Shown here piece by piece: positions 23,290 through 34,351 of a stretch of DNA of 64,000 nucleotides. Both the position numbers and the translations under genes were made by a program. This stretch comes from Riptortus pedestris (lineage: Eukaryota > Arthropoda > Insecta > Hemiptera > Alydidae), in assembly GCA_019009955.1 (NCBI GenBank), contig CM032228.1:94973001-95037000 (forward strand), written 5' to 3'. Within the stretch, counting starts at the first letter, position 1; each line of letters opens with the position of its first letter. The notes under the pieces were generated by a model that searched no databases, was not told the DNA's origin, and worked only from the letters and a program-made list of their open reading frames with translations.

Positions 23290-23641
23290 TTCTTTTGCTC
23301 TTGGATTACTAAAATGGAGTAATTGAGATTAAAATTATTCTGATTCATTACAAATGACAGCACTCTCTATAGTAAAAGTTTTCAATAAAATTAATATTTT
23401 ATATTTAGGTATATTTCATTAACGGTTTTTCTTTCCGGTGTAGAATTCAATTTGGCTGGCCAGTTTGTTTACAATTCAGACGCTTTCCGTTGTAGAGTTA
23501 TTAACTTGTAACTGAAAGATTTCTCATTACCGTTTGTATTTATTCACTTATTCGCGGTGGTATTACCAGCATGTATATTTATCTATCGTAAGCTTTCGCG
23601 TGGAAATCTGCTTAGTTTACGCAGCCCCCATGTGACGGAAT
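23290..23641 (-). mobile_element. H family 5' half, minus orientation
   Basis: Read on the minus strand from 23641: TTCCGTCACATGGGGGCTGC then aagcagatttccacgcg. This is followed by the interior with the inverted ccagcatgtatatttatc block and attctgattcattacaaatg, matching 16990-17270. The 3' half and (TA)n are absent. Confidence 0.65.
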
Positions 23642-23644
23642 TTT

Positions 23645-24170
23645 TAAACTTCGTTATACGACGAAAGCGTATATATGTGGAAAGTTACTTTAAACAACAA
23701 AATAATTAACTTGTTATTACTATTATTATTTATTAACGTCCACTTTTTGCAACTACGGCTATTTGGGACGAGTTATCTACAGGTTACCACCCTTTTCTAG
23801 CCAGGGTGGGATTTAGGATGTTATTTAATGAATTTCGTCACTAAATAATTTCCTTTACCCAGGCGAGAATCGAACTCGCCACTCTAGTTTTACCATGTGA
23901 GATAAAGGTCAACACTTTATAAAAGTGCATGTTAAGTTCATGTTGGCCGAAAAAACGAAACAAATACTAAACAAATAACCGTAGTTTTTCATTTTGGAGT
24001 TCCTTACAACCCCCTGTCCTGTTCGTAACCAAGACTGTTACATCATGTCTAATTTGTGCTACCCGTCTTACACTTAACAAGTTCCATAAAATTTGGTTGA
24101 ATAGCTTAGGCGTGAAAAGAAGACAAGCCAACAAACAAACAATCAGTCACAATGCCAAATTATATAATTT
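23645..24170 (-). mobile_element. Old R1 copy interrupted by a SINE
   Basis: At 23652-23712, gttatacgacgaaagcgta and aagttactttaaacaaca match the inverted R1 body. From about 23960 to 24160 come aaataaccgtagttttt, taagttccataaaatttggttga and aacaaacaaacaatcagtc, equivalent to inverted R1 5' sequence. The SINE at 23716-23947 lies between the two parts. This copy is much more diverged than those at either end of the window. Confidence 0.55.
23716..23947 (-). mobile_element. tRNA-derived SINE, near full length
   Basis: On the minus strand the order is a tRNA-like head near 23947, B box gagttcgattctcgcc (23864-23879 complement), a body with the tctagccagggtggga block, and a 3' end aacgttaataaataataata made of ATT-type repeats. 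The A-box side is partly scrambled (aaaagtgcatgttaag). tRNA-derived SINEs are transcribed by RNA polymerase III from the A and B boxes and mobilised by a partner LINE. Confidence 0.75.
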
Positions 24171-24174
24171 CAAT

Positions 24175-24770
24175 TCCTCATGAAACGAAAAAGGAATAGA
24201 AAATGTTTGTTAAAATGTCAATTTACATTCAGAAGTTACAGGTGTATATACATATAATCACACACATACTCATATCAAGTGCATACTATACGTAACCATG
24301 GAGTACAAGTGGCCGCCAGTTTTTTTATTGTGTTCTTGGAATAATGTCGTACAATATTATATCTTTTATATATAATTTAATAACCAATAAAAAAAATAGT
24401 TATTTAAACCATGCCTCCAAGAATTGCATCTGGCCTGTTATTTATAACAAATGGATGAAGTTCAAACACGTCAATTATGGACAATTGACTGGCTGATTTT
24501 ACGTGGGTGTGTCATGACATTAATTCGGTACCACTGATGGAGGAGTAAGGTCAATGCAATTTCTGGGTTTGAATATAATAAATTATTTGCTGTCTCATTA
24601 GCTATTCCTCGGGTCAATTTTACCAAGCAGGAATTTTACCTCTGGTGTACTATTCAACTTTTATTTTATTTTTTAAGCCAGGGGTCATCAATGAGTAGTA
24701 GGCCAATTTACATGCTCAAATGAGAAAAGTTATTGTATAAATTCATTTAATTCCGGATTCTCTTCACCCA
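24175..24770. other. Unassigned AT-rich DNA
   Basis: No gene or family repeat recognised. Confidence 0.4.
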
Positions 24771-24885
24771 AGGAGTAATGGGCAACATACCGAAAAAGAG
24801 ATTATCTCACCCTGTAAAAGTTCAATGAATACAACATTTGGTATTTAACCTTAGAACAAAGTGGTTCATAATATAATAATGTTTA

Positions 24886-24933
<48 letters not shown>

Positions 24934-25190
24934 TATATCTTCTTTACACTGTCTTACTTTCAATAAATATATAATTTTGAATAGACTTGATTTTATTGTT
25001 CAGGAATTTTTCTAAAATCGCAACAAAAGTACAATATCAATAGCTGATTTCCCTTAAGGGGAAATGACAGCCACTAAAGCGGTAACAGACAAGTATATGT
25101 AATATAGATGGACATTTGAAGACATTTTTCAAAAATCACGCCACGAATAGAAACGTAAAAGACCACCTGAAAAGAAAAAAAAAACATTTT
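24771..25190 (+). mobile_element. H family 3' part with central (TA)n
   Basis: gtaaaagttcaatgaataca leads to a (TA)n tract (24884-24939). Then come aattttgaatagacttgatt and the terminal palindrome agctgatttcccttaagggg (25042-25061). A second 3'-like block (gatggacatttgaagacatt) follows at about 25108, so two partial copies may be joined. Confidence 0.55.
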
Positions 25191-26700
25191 CAAGGCAATT
25201 TCAGAAATCGATTTGCCTTAACCGTTGATTTGACTAATACGCAGGGCGAAACCAATAATAACAAACGTTAGAATAATTTTAAAGAATAAAATTTGAGTTT
25301 AAGAATGTATGAATGTTTTCAAAAATAATGGTTTAGAAGTTTAAATGCTAACTTAAAATCCGAAATAAAGGTGAATAAATAAATTTGGTCGCATTTGAAA
25401 TTCAGATAGGCGTGACGATGAACCTGTATTTTAAGGAGTATTCTTGGTATCCCATGACTGTTACACTCTAGGAGTAACTATTTCTTGGAAAGGAAATTTT
25501 GGAGCTATATGTTCTGTTGGAAAATTATCAGAGAAACGCTCAGAAATCTGGAAATAAACATATATATTATACACATAACTGTTCTAAAGAAAAATTTCGA
25601 GGATCGACATGAGTTCAGACTTTATACGTCAAATATATTTATTTTTTTAATATATATATTTTTTAATATATATATTGTATTGCTTTCTATACTCAACTAT
25701 CCTAAATATAAAACTAAGGAATGAACTATTACAAATTTTGTATTAGGCAATGTATGTGATAGTAGAGGCCTAATTCATTCTATTTGACTTTATATTGATT
25801 GACTTAACATTTCATGCTAAATTAAACTAGTTTAATGATAATTCTCATTTATAAATAATGAAATACCACACAATAACGCCAGTTGAATATATGTCTTCTT
25901 TCACAATCATTCCTTTCTTACTAGGTGCTGTATACCTTGCTGGCCAAAGCCTTAACCCCTACTATTAAAATTCCATGGGATGTAAATAAATGAATCTATA
26001 TACGTTCCCAAGTATCCGCTAAAATAAAACTCACCTGTCTGAGTGTAATAGAAAGAGTTTTTCATATATGATTAATGGGTTTTGGGATGGGAAGTTCGCC
26101 ACTGAACAATTCCTAAGGTGGGCAGGTGTTGAGACCATCTTGAAGATTGATCATCTCAACAAGATTCTGGGTTTCTATTCAGTTTACCTTTTGTCATACA
26201 GACAACTACTAAGATTACTTGTAAGAATCGATATGACATTTTTCTAATTTCTTTAATTGTTTAATTTATATTGGTGTTCATTGATTCGCGTTTATTATTT
26301 GTTACTCAATCTTAGTTATTTACTGTTCTATGTTGTATGAGGCTAATTAAAAAGTACGTAAAGTGAGTAAGACCTAGGTACATACTGATGGTGAGTCGAA
26401 TGCCAAGTGGGCAGCTGGAATTTATTTAGAAAAGGACTTTTGGAAAAATAATTGTACTCTCATCCCGGCTGGGAAAGTTATCGGTTGTTAACTTGTCCCT
26501 ATCAGCCATAGTTGCATAAAGTCGACGTTGATAAATAAAATATTTTCTTAATATTACATGCGTTCTGCAGAATTTTCCCGCTTAAGCATTGATATTTCCC
26601 GTAACTCAATGCTGAATCTAGAAAGTCATTTTTAAGGAATGCTATTTTTCTCCTTGCTCAATGCTTCGAAAATGTAGAAATATTTACACGGCGATTCAGA
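25191..26700. other. Unassigned AT-rich DNA; faint RNase H-like reading
   Basis: Near 26380-26450 a plus frame reads YTDGESNAKWAAGIYLEKD, which resembles the first strand of a retroelement RNase H (TDGS...). The frame is not sustained. Otherwise nothing recognised. Confidence 0.3.
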
Positions 26701-27518
26701 GCTTGGAGAATCTGGGCCTCTGCGCTGTCAATAAGTTGTTAATAAGATTGGTAATTTTCCCGTTTTTTGTTACAACTTGTACTAACGGAGATATTTTGAA
26801 TTTTCGAATTCTTCTCTCTAAACTCTCATACGCCTGGTCTAATTTCAACCATTAACGACTATGAACTTAAGTATTGCATGCTAATGCTAAATATTGAGTA
26901 TGGTAAAGATCAAATAAACATTTTCGAGTTAAGAAAGTAAAATTTAAATTGATGATTTTTTTCACACAACGCATTTGCAGGTATCTCACACAGTAAAAGT
27001 TCAATGGAAACAATATTTGGCATTTAAGCTTCTAATAAAGTGATTCTTGATATAACAACTTATTTTAATATGACATGAGCAGGAGTGGGGGTTTATTGAT
27101 GATGGAAAATAAAAAAAAAGAAACTTTTCTGTTAATATTCAACACAGAAAACAAAAGTATATAACAACATAGAATATTATATTTTCAATAAGATTGGTCC
27201 AATGCAATTTTCAGATTCCAATCATAGTAACGGTGATAATTTGAATTTACGTTTTTGTTCCACGCTAAACCTGTTTCCTCCTTCTTCTGATCCGTTTTCT
27301 GCCTTTAGAAAACTTGATCTTTAGTTTTTCAAAAACCCTATCATATCCAGCTTGGTACATATCAAGGAAAAATAGCTACCGCTAGAGCGGCAACACTCAT
27401 ATATATATCATTTTGATAAAATCTCCTAGTTAGAGTCGCTGGAAGTATGAAAAAATTTTTCGAAAATCGCGCCATGAATACAACCACACTAGCTGATACA
27501 TTACCAGATATCTGCTAG
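26701..27518 (+). mobile_element. H family element, long form without clear 5' end
   Basis: Contains the H blocks aacggagatattttgaat (26783), aaaagttcaatggaaacaat (26996), gagcaggagtgggggtttat (27077), ccgctagagcggcaacac (27380) and a decayed terminal palindrome ending agatatctgctag (27506-27518). The terminal bases are CTAG rather than CTAA. About 820 bp. Confidence 0.55.
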
Positions 27519-27540
27519 TAGTAATCTTAATTACGGGGGG

Positions 27541-27790
27541 GAGGGGGCGGTCGTCTAATGGATAAAGTTCCAGATTCTAACACCGTAATATTTTTTTTTA
27601 CCTGCGGGGAAACATGGTAGTCTATCTTTGGCTGTTTCTGTTCCTTCGGTGTCCACTCTCAATCATATTTTACTTCTTTGATTGTCCCATTTAATCAAAA
27701 CAGTGCGCCCGGGACCATTTGAACTCCCACCATAGACGTGAGACTGATACTGGCTCTTCATTAACTGTTGGGTTAACAATTTAATCTTTT
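27541..27790. repeat. Two tRNA-like boxes in opposite orientation
   Basis: ggtcgtctaatggataaagt at 27548-27567 is a plus-strand A-box-like sequence of the tRNA-Arg type. At about 27716-27730, gaccatttgaactccca is a minus-strand B-box-like sequence, followed by a minus-strand A-box-like region near 27768. The segment therefore looks like one or two broken SINEs. No functional tRNA gene is supported. Confidence 0.35.
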
Positions 27791-30150
27791 CCCATGAATT
27801 AATTGGAATTTTAATCTAGTTAAATTTACTGGCCTTTTGAAAGTTTTTGTTTGGTTACAGTTTCAGATGTACAATAATACCTTAAAATATTTCAAAAGAT
27901 AAAGGGGTCTTCCCAGGCTATAAGTTTTTGTTAACTATTGTAGGTGCTTGCTACTAATAATGAAAACGAATTCGTGAGAAAGTTTTGAAAGAAAGAGATT
28001 GAAGGAGGAAGCTTATTTGTAGTTTTGGTTTAGTTTTTAGGGAACTTTCTTCTTAACTGATTCGGGTTTAAGCCTTTAGGGCTTCGGAAACTCTTGGCTC
28101 TTAGAATTCTATCAAACTCGTACTATCGACATCAATTGCTACAAACTCCAATTTGCATTTGATTAATCACGATAAGGGCTTAATAGTAGTGATTATCAGA
28201 TTGCAGCGTTTATCTGACCCAGACAGATGTACTGCACGTAAATAGAAGGCAGAATTTGCGTGATGTACAGGTTATCTCTGTAAAGGAGTTAACACAGTTA
28301 GTTTGGAGCTAATTCAAAATAGGTCTATTATAATCCAGTTCAAAGTATTATATATTAATAAAGTGAATCACTTCAACTTGATATATCTCTAAAATATTAC
28401 ATTTGATTCATACTATATAAAATTAAGTTCGTGAAATTATAATCCTTTAACTGGAAATATATTCAGCTTTGTTTTGATCGTTTTAGTTTTACGGAACGAA
28501 TAAACTTTTAAAATAAGTTATTAGGGAACTAAAGTAAATTTCCTGACTCCCTGTTAAATATGTATGGAGGCAGTAATGAGTGTAATGGGCACTTTGAATA
28601 TAGCCCTATGAATATCTGCTTCACGCAATACCTTATTTACCTTTGAAATGTAGCATAATCTATCCCATTTACACAAAATTTTGAATGCAATGGAAGAAAT
28701 GAAACAAGAAAAAGCATTAAGTTAACCAAATATAATTTCCACCCCTGAGATGAGTGACAGGCAAAAGCCCTTCATATACTCGTATTATAGCTTACGCCTG
28801 TTATTAGATATTGAAATAAATACCAAAAGCCTTATCTGGAAGACCGATCATGGAGAACTATACCACTTTTGGCTGAGATGCAGGTCACCGTGTCAATATC
28901 TGGTGTACACTGGACTCTTGGTATCTCTTGAAGTACCATGGCGACAACCTCTATGGAGGATTGCCATATCAAATAGAGAGACATAGATTTCCTCTCTCAT
29001 TAATAATCCATCCTTTTATAAATTTTTTCCAATCAATCTTTCTCCATTATCAATTGTGTTATAAAAATTTCAAATGTTATCTTTATAACGGTTATCTTCA
29101 CGTAAAGCTAAAATGTTAACAACTTGAATTTTAATTTTGAATTGCCATATTTTGGCACCCAATTAACGGGTACGAATAGTGGAGTTGATTATTAATAACG
29201 TTGCAAAAATGATAATGTACAAAAGAGTAATAAATTTCATGAATTTACGTTTTCTTATTGAAGACTTTACGTCAGTGTAAAATGACTTTACAAATAATAT
29301 TCCTAAATTCCGATATAAGTGCCTCTGTAGTACAAATTAGTGTTCCAGTACATGTGCACATCTTATAAAATTCTATTCGATCATATAAAACAACATTTAG
29401 TTTGAAATGTTAAACAAGTAGTTTATTATTCAAGGATATAATTAGTTGGTTTACAGAGAGTGCAGCTAGCCAAAAGAATTGGGCAGGTGAAACTTTTTGA
29501 ACATCGCGTTTTTCTAATCAGAGATTATAAAAAAAACTGAGTTCTAAACTTTTCAGGCAACCTTGAAGTTTTCGATGCGATTTTATGAATTTTATAAAAG
29601 ATTAGTTAGTATCGGCCAACTTTTATTACTGTTATTAAATATTTGTTAGGTAAAATACCTATCGTACCTACAATTCAATAAAAATCCATTTATATGAGAA
29701 ATATTTCGAAGGTCGGGGATGTTTACTATGTAAATAGACGTATTTGTGTGCTGAGAATAAGGTGACGTAGTAGAGTGACCCTTGCAGCCTGACCTTCCAC
29801 TACAGATGAATGTCAGCTTAACCTCAAAGGGCATCCCTGTCTACTATATTACCTTAGCTGGATACCAAACTATTCGCTACTAGACTATAATTTAAATTAA
29901 CAGCAAGAGAGTTGTTTATGTGAAATTTACTTGGAAGAATGCGCTATCAAATCATGAGATGGTTGTTAAGATTATTTCATGCAACGCCTAAATTTAATTT
30001 TGAATAAAATGTGTTCTTAACTAAGAATTCCAAGGTCGGCTTTATAGAAACTTCTTCAAATCTCAAATTTATAAGAGAAAAGTTCACTGGATTTCTTTAC
30101 GGGTTAGCATTTTTTAGTCCATAAGTGTCTCATTCCAGCATTTAAAAAAT
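27791..30150. other. Unassigned AT-rich DNA
   Basis: No gene or family repeat recognised. Overlapping frames at 28750-29119 are short and without motifs. Confidence 0.4.
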
Positions 30151-30192
30151 ATATTTAGTTTTACGCAGCCCCTGAGTTACAAATTATTCAAC
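30151..30192 (-). mobile_element. H family 5' tip, minus orientation
   Basis: The complement reads aactcaggggctgcgtaaaa, matching the H 5' tip. The agcagatttccc motif is lost. Confidence 0.4.
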
Positions 30193-30494
30193 ATTTGGAA
30201 TAATACATTTTAATATTTCTCAACGAAGCTTGACAACGAGATTTTAATAATCTCCATATATAGTTTTCATTTAGAATGCATGAGCGAGCTGTCATTTTGT
30301 TCTCATCAATCACTTCAGTAAAAAATACGACTGAAGAATTGAATATAGATTTAAAGTTTAAAATATCAAAACAAAGTATGAAAAAAATATCTCTTAGCTG
30401 TTTTTATCCATTATAAACCATTGCCTAAATAATCAACTGATATCCATTATGCCAATATTTGAAAGCTAATGATTCTCTATTTAAAATTGGAAAA

Positions 30495-30560
30495 GTCCGT
30501 TTCGCAGGGCTTAAGAAAACTAAGAAGATTTACGTACTATGCGCAGAAATGATAGATTGA
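30495..30560 (+). mobile_element. H family 5' tip, diverged
   Basis: TCCGTTTCGCAGGGCTTAAG then aagaagatttacg resembles the H 5' end. The body is not followed further. Confidence 0.45.
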
Positions 30561-30860
30561 TGGCGACTTATGAACTTTCTAATTACTATTACTAGAATTA
30601 TTCCTTATAAACATGACTTAAGCCAAGAATGAAAATTAGAAGATACGTAACACACTAGCTTAAATTTAAAATTAGTTCCTATATTCAAGGACGACCTACT
30701 TCAAGACTTCCTTGTTCAACATTTCACAATGCCGCATTTCTCGCCGACAGTCACTTTTGATTTCGGTGATGGAACTAGAAGTTTTTAAACTAAAGGCTAA
30801 ATTTTGGACTACTGTCCTGATAAATTAAAAAATTGGCTCAAAAGTAATGTTTACATATAT

Positions 30861-31081
30861 TATTATTATTTATTAACGTCCACTTTTTGCAACTGAGGCT
30901 AATTGGGAATGGTTATCTACAGGTTACCACCCTTTTCTAGCAAGGGTGGCCCTCAGGATTTTATTTAATGAATTCCGTCACTAAATAAATTTCTTTTTCC
31001 AGGCAAGAATCGAACTCGCCACTCTATGTTTGCCATGTGAGATTAAAGGCAAAGCTTTAACTCACATGGCTAATCTGCCCC
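30861..31081 (-). mobile_element. tRNA-derived SINE with target-site duplication
   Basis: A full-length copy of the same family as 48771-48995. Minus-strand head near 31081 (gcagattagccatgtgagtt), B box gagttcgattcttgcc, tctagcaagggtgg block and an ATT-repeat tail. Flanked by TTACATATAT at 30851-30860 and 31082-31091, consistent with LINE-type target-primed integration. Confidence 0.8.
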
Positions 31082-31091
31082 TTACATATAT

Positions 31092-31831
31092 TAGATGTGG
31101 GCCATAAGATTGTTTAAATATTTTCATTCAATATATCTTCAGTAGTGAAATGTTCCCACTCAAGATTAAACTAAAAGTAGAGCCACCAAACATGGAAACC
31201 ATCCTTTCATAGGATTTACAAGCCCATGGGAATTAAAATAATAAACGGATATCGCAGTATTTCATATGAAGCTGCATGAATTTTGTCCAATTTGGTCCCT
31301 ATTACGATAATAGCGTTTGAATATATTAACAAATATGGCATATTAAAACTGGATCAAAATATCAACGAAATAAAAGCAGAAAAAGAATACCCGATATCTT
31401 ATACTAATTGGATACTCTCGACTAAGACCCAACATATAATCATTACAAGAAATACATTTCTATACTAACACACCATATTTACATTGACGTAAATTAGGAG
31501 TCACCTGCCACGGAGATGATGTGGGTGGCGTCTTTATTATTTTTGCAGGAAATTATATAGATGATACTGTAAAATGTAAATTATTTGAATTAGGGAACAT
31601 TTCTAATAAATAGGCAGAAATAATTGCAGTCCATGAGGTATGTAAATCAAATCGATATATTATTTTTAAAATTGTATTAATTTTTTTCACACATGATTGA
31701 TAATGATTTCCGTCTTATATTTAATTGGTGTAGAGGGTGATAAAAACGTTAATTACTTAACAATAGCAATTCCGACTTTATTATCTAAATTAGATTATAG
31801 TTAAAACTAAACCTACATGTTGTAATAAAAG
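31092..31831. other. Unassigned AT-rich DNA
   Basis: No gene or family repeat recognised. Confidence 0.4.
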
Positions 31832-32442
31832 TCCGTCAGGAAGGAGCTCCGTAAAATAAGCAGATTTCCCTCGTGAAGTTTAACAATAGATAAATCTACA
31901 TACTGGTAATACAACACCACCGTGAATATTAAGTGAATAAATATAAAAGGTAATAAGAAATCTTTCAGACAATTTTAATAACCTCCCGATTTAGGGGTCC
32001 GATCCGACCCCCCGGGGGAGCGACTGAAACCCAAACAAGCATGTCTGCCAATCTCTCACCGGAAAGAAAAACAATTAGTGATATTTTTCAGAATATAAAA
32101 TATAAATTTTATTGAAAACTATTTACTATATCTAGTACTGTAATTTATAATGAATCAGAATAACTTAGAATGAATAGGAATAATTATTATCTCAAACAAA
32201 CAAATTTTAGTATTCCAAGAACTTAAGACGGGGGGGGGGGTCACCAGAACATATTTTCATGTATTTCGTATAATAAAGGTCTCTTGAAAACAATATTTTA
32301 TATATATATATATTATAATTTTGAATGGATCTCATTTTCGTCATCTCCTGGGTAGGATCGATGGACATTTGAAGGAATGTTTCGAAAATCGCATCATGAG
32401 TACGACCTCAATAGCTGATCTCCCTTAAGGGAAATCTGCTAA
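31832..32442 (+). mobile_element. H family element, full length
   Basis: 611 bp. Starts TCCGTCAGGAAGGAGCTCCG after an A run, with aagcagatttccctcgtg 26 bp in. It carries the ccaccgtgaatattaagtga interior shared with 16951-17785, a G-rich tract (32229-32240), a short (TA)n, the gaatggatctcattttcgtc block, and ends with agctgatctcccttaaggga, aatctg and CTAA (32439-32442). No coding capacity. The subterminal agcagatttccc at the 5' side is the inverse complement of gggaaatctgct at the 3' end. Confidence 0.8.
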
Positions 32443-33605
32443 AAACATTAAGTAAAGTTATAGTGTTGTGAGGCAACTAAAACGTTGCGAGATACAATTG
32501 ATTCGGGTTGGGAGAGCTTGAGCCTGGAAAACATAAACTCACAGGCAGAAACGGTTCGTGCCCCTGGTAGCCGCTATATCAGCAAGATATAGCAAGAGGT
32601 TAAATGGCCTTGCATGAAAGGGAGAATTTTTTGGGAGGAAAAAGGGGGGGGGTATTAATAGCAGTTATGAAGAATCTTAATGCGGCTCCAAACACACAGC
32701 ATTATAATTTTGTTTTTCCTGTAATTAAACATTCCGACGTCATGTGGAAGAGTATGTCGATTTTTATAATTTAAAAATTAAAATTACTCAATAAAAGGCC
32801 AAAATATAAAAAGTGAATTGCTTGTAAAAGAAAGAAAGAGTGGATTTGAAGAGGGTGCTCATGGAATGAGTGGATTTTTTTTTGTTGAGGAAATTGGTTT
32901 AGAGACAGAGGAACCGAGGAAGCGTATAATCATGGTTCTTATTCTATCGTATCTACTCCAAGGATTAAATAGATTAAAGGAAATCCATCTTTTAGAATCC
33001 TTTGTTGGCCTTCAAACCTACATGAATGGCTCGGCCTATGGAGAATATGGTTCATTCAATCACACCAAGTCAAGATGGCTCATGCTAAGGTTCTTAAATT
33101 ACTTTTTTCCCTTTCTAAAATCCATTCTGTCCCGTTTGAGAGAATCGTGTGGTCTTACAGACTTTTCTATCACAGAAAATTGTGTGTGTACAATAATTTC
33201 TTTCGTTCTTACAAGCCGCTATATATATAATCTCGAAAATTTTCTATTTTCAGATTCAAACTGAAGGAGAGAGAGGGAAATGAGAGAGGGGGGGGGAGGG
33301 GTGAGACAGAATTGTCTTTCTTGACAGCGGCTCCCTAAGCGATCCAAGATAATTAAGGGATTAATGAGCTCAACCGTTCTCAGGGGATTCCCCCCTCCCT
33401 TATTTGCAAATTGGGAGGCAGTTTTCGCTACTAACTCATATTAACATGTTTCCACCTTATCCTTTACCAAGAAATACGGTTGATGAGATGTTTTCAAGAG
33501 AACAGGTGATCTTTAATGCTTTCCCTTCTAAAAATCAACCCAGACTAACATAACTCAGTAGTGCAAGAGAGTATAATGAATATAGCTTGCTAAAGTTGAA
33601 GTTTA
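32443..33605. other. Unassigned DNA with one 148-codon open frame
   Basis: A plus-strand frame at 32818-33264 begins with TTG; its first ATG is at about 32866. The predicted protein has a hydrophobic stretch (MVLILSYLLQGL) but no family motif that I recognise. In AT-rich DNA this length can arise by chance. GA-rich and C-rich runs follow at 33265-33400. Confidence 0.3.
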
Positions 33606-33680
33606 TACTTGGAGAGAGAAAAAGGCGTCCAATTCTTCACAAGCTTTTTGAACTGGGCGCCTTTTTTCTCTCTCCAAGTA
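33606..33680. ncRNA. Candidate hairpin RNA locus
   Basis: The 30-base arm 33606-33635 (tacttggagagagaaaaagg onward) is complementary to 33650-33680, with one mismatch and one extra base, around a 14-base loop. A ~75 nt stem-loop of this shape is compatible with a microRNA precursor, but also with a MITE-like or accidental inverted repeat. No expression evidence can be had from sequence. Confidence 0.3.
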
Positions 33681-33732
33681 CACAATATTCTTTACTTCCA
33701 ACAACACTGCTGTGAAAAAGTTGTAGTTTATC

Positions 33733-33816
33733 GTCTTATTTATTTATTTATTCAGGAGGGGCCCACAACTAGGTGGTTTGGCTCAAAGTTCAATTATTTA
33801 AAATAAAAATAAAATA
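33733..33816 (-). mobile_element. LINE 3' tail fragment
   Basis: cccacaactaggtggtttgg with flanking (TTTA)n matches the region at 40045-40075 (ccgcaactaggcgatgtctc) downstream of a LINE coding remnant. On the minus strand both end in AAATA-type repeats, as expected for LINE 3' ends. Confidence 0.45.
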
Positions 33817-34252
33817 AACCGTGTTTAATTTAGGTACAGTATATACTGTAGTGTATATACTCTCATACACAGATATTCTAATATAAGATAATAAAGAATA
33901 TGTGTTAGTTTTCTTAAAGTTCTCTTACACCTTTAAAGGCAAGTCTTTGGAATGACGCCTTATTTATTTGCCATTTATTGCCACCTGATGAATTCGCTTA
34001 AGTTCTTGACGGGGTAATGAGGAATTTATCAAATATATACAAATATGTGGGCGTGTGTATGTGTGAGAGTGTGTGTGTATTGCACACTGCCCGTCAAAAT
34101 TAAAGGCCCCACACAAATTCTAAAGAATTTGCAATTAATGAAATTTATTTAATAAATCTCGAAATTTAGTTTCCTAGATAACTAAAGATCTGGATGGTCT
34201 ACAGTTGAAATTGGGCCTCAAGTGGGGTATCTAGAGAAGGAGTATCAATATA

Positions 34253-34289
34253 CAACGGCCATACCACGTTGAACACACCGGTTCTCGTC
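34253..34289 (+). pseudogene. 5S rRNA fragment, 5' end only
   Basis: The 37 bases from caacggccataccacgttga through acaccggttctcgtc match the first ~40 bases of eukaryotic 5S rRNA (helix I/II region). The match stops before the internal control region, so this is not a gene. It joins straight to antisense SINE sequence through the shared bases CTCG. Confidence 0.75.
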
Positions 34290-34351
34290 ACTCTAGATTT
34301 ACCATGTAAAATTAAATTCATTGCTTTAATTCACATGGCTAACCTGAGCCC
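34283..34351 (-). mobile_element. SINE 5' half fused to the 5S fragment
   Basis: Minus-strand head: gggctcaggttagccatgtg (34332-34351 complement) through the B-box flank to actctag. The SINE body and tail are missing because the sequence switches to 5S rRNA at the B box. Confidence 0.7.

Noticed and set aside
26375..26450. Retroelement RNase H start (YTDGES...GIYLE)
   Set aside because: Single short motif not extended; kept only as a note in the unassigned stretch.
32818..33264. 148-codon frame as a host gene
   Set aside because: Starts at TTG, has no recognised domain, splice signal or codon pattern, and this length is possible by chance in AT-rich DNA.
34083..34115. Tc1/mariner-like terminal repeat (cactgcccgtcaaaattaaa)
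   Set aside because: No matching inverted end, transposase remnant or flanking TA was found.
34253..34289. 5S rRNA gene
   Set aside because: Only the first ~37 bases are present and the internal promoter region is missing.
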